Part shown: piece after piece, positions 58,426 to 64,000 of the stretch
How positions within the stretch are numbered: the first letter of the stretch is position 1
Layout of the letters: each line of letters begins with the position of its first letter
Source of the DNA: Tachypleus tridentatus
Taxonomy: Eukaryota > Arthropoda > Merostomata > Xiphosura > Limulidae
NCBI RefSeq assembly: GCF_004210375.1
Contig: NC_134837.1
Span: 21,337,586 to 21,401,585, forward strand
Length of the DNA: 64,000 bases
Direction: 5' to 3'
Translations under genes and position numbers: made by a program
The notes under the pieces: model-generated
Told to the model about the DNA's origin: nothing
Databases searched by the model: none
What the model saw: only the letters and a program-made list of their open reading frames with translations

Positions 58426-59410
58426 TTGTTATGGAGGGTATAATTGGAAGAATGTATTAACTTTGTCAGTGAAATGATAACCGTTTGCTGAAGAGTGTGT
58501 AATCCACATGACTGAGAAAGTACCAACCGTATCTTGTTATTGTAATCATATGTTTAGAGGATATATATTAGTTATCAACAAAGTGACAAAGTTTTGTCTT
58601 GGGGACAGCAATTATTTAGTTTGTAGTGCATGAACTGTATCTGTAGAAAGTACCAACAATACATTTTAGTGACAATAACAGGGTGTTTTGGTGTTTATAA
58701 ACCACATGATAAAGAAAGTACAAACCACATGCTATGTGAAAAAAATGTAGGCTGAGATGTGTGTAAACTATACGTCGAAGAAATGACCAATTGTATATTG
58801 AAGAGTGTAAAAAAAAACATGGCTGAGAAAGTGCCAACCAAGTGTTTAGATTAATGATGTATTGAGGATTCATAAATCACATTCTGAAGAATGTATTATT
58901 TGTATGTTTAGGTGACAATATTGATGTACTGTGAAATGTATTAACTATATATCAAAGAAAATACCAACAGTACGCTGGGGAATCTATCGACATAAGTTGG
59001 AATCACAATAATTGTGTGGTGAGGAATTTATTAATTACATAGTTAAACATAAGTGCCAGCTGCATTTTTAGATGACAATAATGCATTAAGAAATGTGTGA
59101 GCCACATTTCCAATAAAGTATCAATGGTATTTCTGGGGGACAATAATCGAATGCTGATGAGTGTAAAACGAAAATATTGAAAATAGCATTAATAATATAT
59201 CTAAGTGTGAATAACCTTAAGATCGACAATATATGATATCGAAGAACATACCAGCTGTATACTATGGAGTATATAAACCACGTGCTGGGAAAAGTACCAA
59301 ACAAACCACGTGTTAAAGGAAAATACCAACGGAATGTTTTGATGAAAATAAAACTATGCTGAGAAATATATTAACTGTATGTCTGTGTAAAAATAGTTTT
59401 ATGCTGATGA
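58426..59410. repeat. Decayed tandem satellite next to the 62-bp array
   Basis: Loosely spaced recurring words (agaaagtaccaac, gacaataat, gaagaatgtatta, gtgtaaaccacat) at about 50-65-base spacing suggest an old array. No gene seen. Confidence 0.45.
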
Positions 59411-59699
59411 CACATAATATGAATGGCACTTTGTTGTGTGTGTGTGTGTGTTATATACTCCTCGGCTTAAGGGTGATACTTCAGTAGGGTAGGCCTGGGC
59501 TAGATGACTCGCTTTTTTTGAGTAAATGTCTTTTGTGAGCTTCTAACAAATTTCGATACCAACATAAACCAGAAACCTACCTCTACTACAAAGCGAAAAA
59601 AGAAATGAAAAGAGCACTTAACTTTCGTAACTTTTCTCAGAAATTAATGTAATAAAATAATGTACACTGTGTGTCAACCTACCTTAAGTAGGCGTCAAG

Positions 59700-60238
59700 T
59701 CGACACACATTCTGGTGTAAGTTTATAAGGATGAAATTTAAATAAAACCACTTTATTTATATCACTATATTTACTGCACCTTTAACTAAACGAAACAAAA
59801 TGCACTAATTGTTTCAATTACTCTATTTTGAGTAATTTTACTACAGTTTTCTTTCTGAAGATCTCAGACAGCTCTTTTGCTCTCACCATGATGCTCACTC
59901 TCACTTCAACAGTCAGGAGCACACCAAACTAAATGTCTGAGGTTTAAATAGGGCAAGCCTCATTCAAAATGCTGAGTAACGATCTTCTAATCACGTGCAT
60001 CTAGTGTGATATATTTGTGTGTGAGTTGAGCCATTTTAAGTGGGAATAAATATGGGGTGTCTTAACTTTTTCCTCAGTTAGAATATGCATTTTTGTCTTT
60101 TCTTCAGTTTTAATTGTTTAGTTATATTCCTATGATCTCTCAGAATTGTTGAAATTGAGGTTAAATATCTATATATCCAAAAATGTTACAAAAATACACA
60201 GGCTTTCATAGGGTGTCCTAACTTTTTCACATGACTGT
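59700..60238 (-). mobile_element. Tc1-like transposon 5' fragment (third family)
   Basis: On the minus strand it begins CAGTCATGTGAAAAAGTTAG and ACACCC near 60235, then an A-rich leader with a second copy of the AAAAAGTTAAGACACCCC motif near 60065. GTGAGCATCATGGTGAGAGC follows, opening MVRAKELSEIFRKK near 59890. Start and leader match a Tc1 family I recall from fish and frogs. The rest of the transposase is absent. Confidence 0.6.
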
Positions 60239-60664
60239 AGCTGAAATAATTCATTTTCTAATACTGTTAAACTATCTTAACAAAGTATTTAATACAACGT
60301 TAAATATTTGCACGTGTGAAAATACCATTTTTGCTCCTGCTATAACAGAAACTTCCGATCACGATGAAACTGGAAAAGTAACTCGTGTTTCGATGTATTA
60401 TTGTCCATGATATCACGGCTACCAGTTTCAGGATATGAATGTTATCGATTTGCGATCTATACCTTCCCCACCATACAGCTTGTACTTTGTTTAGCACGTA
60501 GCTTATGCATATAATTACTATCACTCAGATTTTCGTTTATTAAACAGTGTGACTCTTACCAGACACATATTAAAACCCTGTATCTTATGGCAACGCGGCA
60601 TATAATTCGAAATCATTGACTGTCTTAGGAAATAACTGTTGCGATTTCTAGAACATATGCCAAT

Positions 60665-61080
60665 ATATAGCTCAAAAATATCAGTTATAAAGAATTTAGA
60701 TCACAAGACATCTGATATAAAAAATATAGATCAAAGACATCAGATATAGAAACATGGCTCAAATAAATCAAATATAAAAGATATGGCTCAAAGACATAAG
60801 ATATAAAAATATTTAGTTCAAAACACATCTGGTATAAACAAATATAGATCAAAAAGAGATATAAAATATGGATTGAAATACATTAGGTATAAAAATATGA
60901 CTCAAAAACATCAGATATTCTAAAAATACAGTTCAAATACAGCAGATATAGAGATATATAAATCAAAGACACCAAATACAAAACATCATTGCTCAAAACA
61001 CATTAGATATGGCAAAATGTAAATCCAAATATGTCAGGAACAGGAATATCGATCAAAAGACATTTGATATAGAAACTTGT
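60665..61080. repeat. Decayed tandem repeat of about 28-30 bp
   Basis: Recurring ATAGATCAAAGACATCAGAT+ataaaaat with heavy divergence, roughly 14 copies. Confidence 0.6.
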
Positions 61081-62887
61081 GTACAATAATTCTAGGATCT
61101 ACTGAACGTACAATTCAACATTAGCATTTAATGAAATAAAAAAGTAAGCCACTACTTGCTCTATAATAAGGATTTTAATAATGTGCATATGTTGTATCCC
61201 AAATGTTCTAATGTTAAGGCAATGCATCTTTATTCCATGCTGTTTCTTGTTAACTAGGAAATGTATGCTTTATTCATTGTATGTGATACCTATACACAAC
61301 TAATCAAAATTAATCTTTACGTTTATAGAGTACTCCACTTCTGTTAAAATTATTCGAAATGTACCGTTTCTTTAAGATCATAACAACATTTTTATCTCTT
61401 TCAACACCACAGAGCAAACTTCCATTATGATTGTGCTCTAATTTTTTATAAAAAGTTGAAAGAAACGACTTACACACTTTTGAATTAGAGCCCTCTGGGA
61501 ACTGATTAAGAGTATGTAACAAACTACTTATTTTCTTTTGAATTGTTGCAGGGCACAAAGTAAGGAGTAAATTCACAATTCACATCCTTAAAACCATTCA
61601 TAAAACCAAACCACCTTATTACCCTTATAGGAATAAGGTATTTTTAGCTTAAACTACATATATGATGTAATAGCAACCTAGAGAGTGTTTGGATATTATG
61701 CTTTTTTTTAAGCCTCGTGTACATAATTTTACATTGTTTGACACAAAGGTAGTAATTTCATATTCGTGACCAATAACAGCTCATCATAATACCATGGAGA
61801 CTGATATAATGACGTCCTTAGGTTGCAGAGACGATCCTTTTCTAAACACGTGTCAAGGGAATAATGAAAACAGGGGTACCCTGGGAATTCTTATATCCAA
61901 ACAACTCGAAAATATTTCTATTAAAAATGTATGTAATAAGCCAGCATATGACGTTTAAGGATTGTCGGTTCTCTTAGCGTTAACATCAGTTTTCTATAGT
62001 CGATTATAGTGTCACCGAATGAGCTCTTTCTGAGGAAACTGGTACCTGTAGTTCATGAAAAGGTTACTAAACATGTATTTGAAATAAAATAAGACAACTT
62101 GCAATTAAAGAATAAACCTTTTCTTTATTAATAATACGTGAAATGTTGTGCAACAGCTGAATAAAGATAAGTAATTTATGGTGTATCATTTTAAAACTTG
62201 CTTAAACAACACGTGTACTAGACTATTTACACGATTTCTTAAAAACTGCATAACGTAACTTAAAAATTAAGTATTATTTATACTTGTGAACAGGGAAAAT
62301 TAAACTGCTTTAATCGATCGATAATAATTTTTTAAGCACCTTTAAATTATTTCGAAAAACTCGTTGCTTGTCTAAACTTAATACAAGTATTTCCAAGCGG
62401 AAATGTAAAATCTTAAAAGCTATCAGAGTTGTAAAGGAAAAATAAATATATGAGCGGGTAAAATATACAGGTGGAAATACAAACTTAATAAAAAAGTCCA
62501 GGAAATCAGTAATCATTTTTTTTCAGTTACTAATGAAATGATGCTTAGGTACAGATTATATTGCGATTAACCAATAATGTGTGTAATTATAAAAAAAAAT
62601 ACTTGATAGCGTTGTAGCCAAATTACAGATATTGTATATTGTTTATGGATTTAAAAACATGGAAACTAAGTTTATTATTTTAACTTAAGCAAATACATTA
62701 ACAAAAACTAACATTCACAAAGTTTCTGTAATAATCACAGTATAAGAAATAGTAGACGTTTATTAACTTGAGTACATACTGGATCAGAAAATTAAAATCT
62801 TTAAAATAATCACGTTTCTTAAAAGTTTAATAGATCAAGAAATTCCAAAGTTTATTTAGATATCTCATCCTTTAATTTTCAAAACTC
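61081..62887. other. No confident gene
   Basis: AT-rich; one weak reverse frame at 61310-61576. Confidence 0.5.
61310..61576 (-). CDS. Unidentified open frame, weak
   Basis: An 88-codon frame with FPEGSNSKVCKSFLSTFYKK. No family recognised and no splice sites singled out. Listed because it is the longest protein-like frame in 60.5-62.8 kb. Confidence 0.12.
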   Translation of the reverse strand: MNLLLTLCPATIQKKISSLLHTLNQFPEGSNSKVCKSFLSTFYKKLEHNHNGSLLCGVERDKNVVMILKKRYISNNFNRSGVLYKRKD

Positions 62888-63052
62888 CAATTAAACATGT
62901 CATCGTGACGTATATCTTACTAATGAAATAATTAAATATGTCATCGTGACGTATATCTTACTATTGAAATAATTAAACATGTCATCGTGACGTATATCTT
63001 ACTATTGAAATAATTAAACATGTCATCGTGAAGTATATCTTACTAATGAAAT
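62888..63052. repeat. 41-bp tandem repeat, 4 copies
   Basis: TCATCGTGACGTATATCTTA+ctattgaaataattaaacatg starts at 62900, 62941, 62982 and 63023. Diverged copies (gatgaaatgtgacatcacaagctatatctta) continue to about 63300. Confidence 0.88.
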
Positions 63053-63300
63053 GTGATATTGTTAGGATTATTTTACTGATGCAATGTGATATCATGTGCT
63101 ATATCTTACTGATGAAATGTGACATCACAAGCTATATCTTAGGGTTACATTTGTTATTACGCGGTGTATTTTAGAAATTAATTGGCTTTTCGAGAACTGA
63201 AATGTGGCATTATAATCTATATTTTACCATTGAAATGTGGCATTACCTGTGTATCTTACTGATGAAACATGATATCACATAGTATACCTTAAATAAAGAT

Positions 63301-64000
63301 TTAGAATTTATATCTAATGTTGTTTTTTTTATTTCATAAGTATAAAAGTTTTGTAATAAAATAATATGGCAGACGTAATTTCTGAGGCCTAAAACCAAGT
63401 ATAAAGAACTGCTTAGTAGTTTATTAAATGTAAAAAAATACATATGATATAAACATCTGAGTGCCAAATAATTTTAAAAAGGGTAGAAACGTTTTTATAT
63501 AATAGATAGTTAACGTCCTATACCTTCTTTACCTCTGTAAACCAGCAACACATTTTGATTTCATTGAAGATCATTAGCAGGGACAAACAGAGTGTGCAAA
63601 CTTCAATTAATTAAAAGTCTTAACTAATTATAATATTACAGTTTAATCTGCATCAGGTTACTAGAATCTACTACACTAAACGAACTAGTCAGAATAGTCT
63701 TACCTCTTTTTCCATTACTTAATAAATAATAGTAAATTCCAACTGTTTCCAATATATACCGAAATATCACATGTGATGACGGATTTCTTATTTTTTCCTT
63801 TTTTTGGCAAAATTGAAATGTATGTCACGTTACACATTTCAAAGCAGAGCTGGTTGATATTTTTGATAAAAATACAGTATGAATCTATGTTACCAACATA
63901 AATTATTACTACCAGCTCCGGACAATAGTACTATAAACAAACATTATTAGAAAGAACAGCATTCCCAATCACACAGTTTGATACTACCACCTGTGTATAA
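63301..64000. other. No gene seen
   Basis: AT-rich; reverse frame at 63243-63467 unsupported. Confidence 0.5.

Overview
This is animal nuclear DNA: AT-rich, intron-scale non-coding space, almost no long open frames, and dense interspersed and tandem repeats. The commonest repeat is a tRNA-derived SINE with a Thr(CGU)-like head and an (AAAC)n tail. From memory I associate it with horseshoe crabs (Limulus/Tachypleus). The one intact gene is an arthropod-type aminergic receptor, so a chelicerate, probably a horseshoe crab, is my best guess. I could not run a search to confirm this.

Only one gene is well supported: a rhodopsin-class aminergic GPCR on the + strand (about 36030-37629). All seven helices lie in one exon. 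The amine-binding Asp, the three helix-5 serines, CWLP and NPxxY are present. The start codon is not in this exon. A second, weaker candidate is an isolated internal exon at 21816-22039.

Everything else I can read is mobile or tandem DNA, much of it nested. (1) 4.4-7.1 kb: a decayed 62-bp satellite split by a 0.8-kb LTR-like element, itself split by a SINE, with further SINEs around it. (2) 8.25-12.1 kb: a Penelope-like retroelement relic on the minus strand (terminal repeat, reverse transcriptase, GIY-YIG endonuclease), split by a Tc1 element with a 343-codon transposase frame. (3) 12.76-15.12 kb: a gene-sized relic of an uncharacterised repeat-borne protein family, split by a second LTR-like copy and by a SINE. 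A second copy lies at 43.6-44.2 kb. (4) 15.9-18.5 kb: the 62-bp satellite again, inverted, grading into a young 42-bp array with a 503-bp higher-order repeat. (5) 20.6-21.3 kb: a 20-bp array. (6) 24-27 kb: LINE and Penelope relics. (7) 28-30 kb: a 2-kb minisatellite. (8) 32-34.3 kb: inverted Penelope-like ends and a third LTR-like copy. (9) 36-37.6 kb: the receptor. (10) 41.2-41.9 kb: a 35-bp array with a six-unit superstructure. (11) 43.4-57 kb: SINEs, small tandem arrays, a decayed coding stretch, and a Tc1 relic split by a SINE. (12) 58-64 kb: more satellites, a third Tc1 fragment, and otherwise plain AT-rich sequence.

The genes do not form a pathway. The window reads as a single receptor gene in a repeat-rich neighbourhood, with enough nesting to order the insertions in time. 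Transposon family names rest on recognising protein motifs by eye; boundaries are approximate unless a target-site duplication is given.
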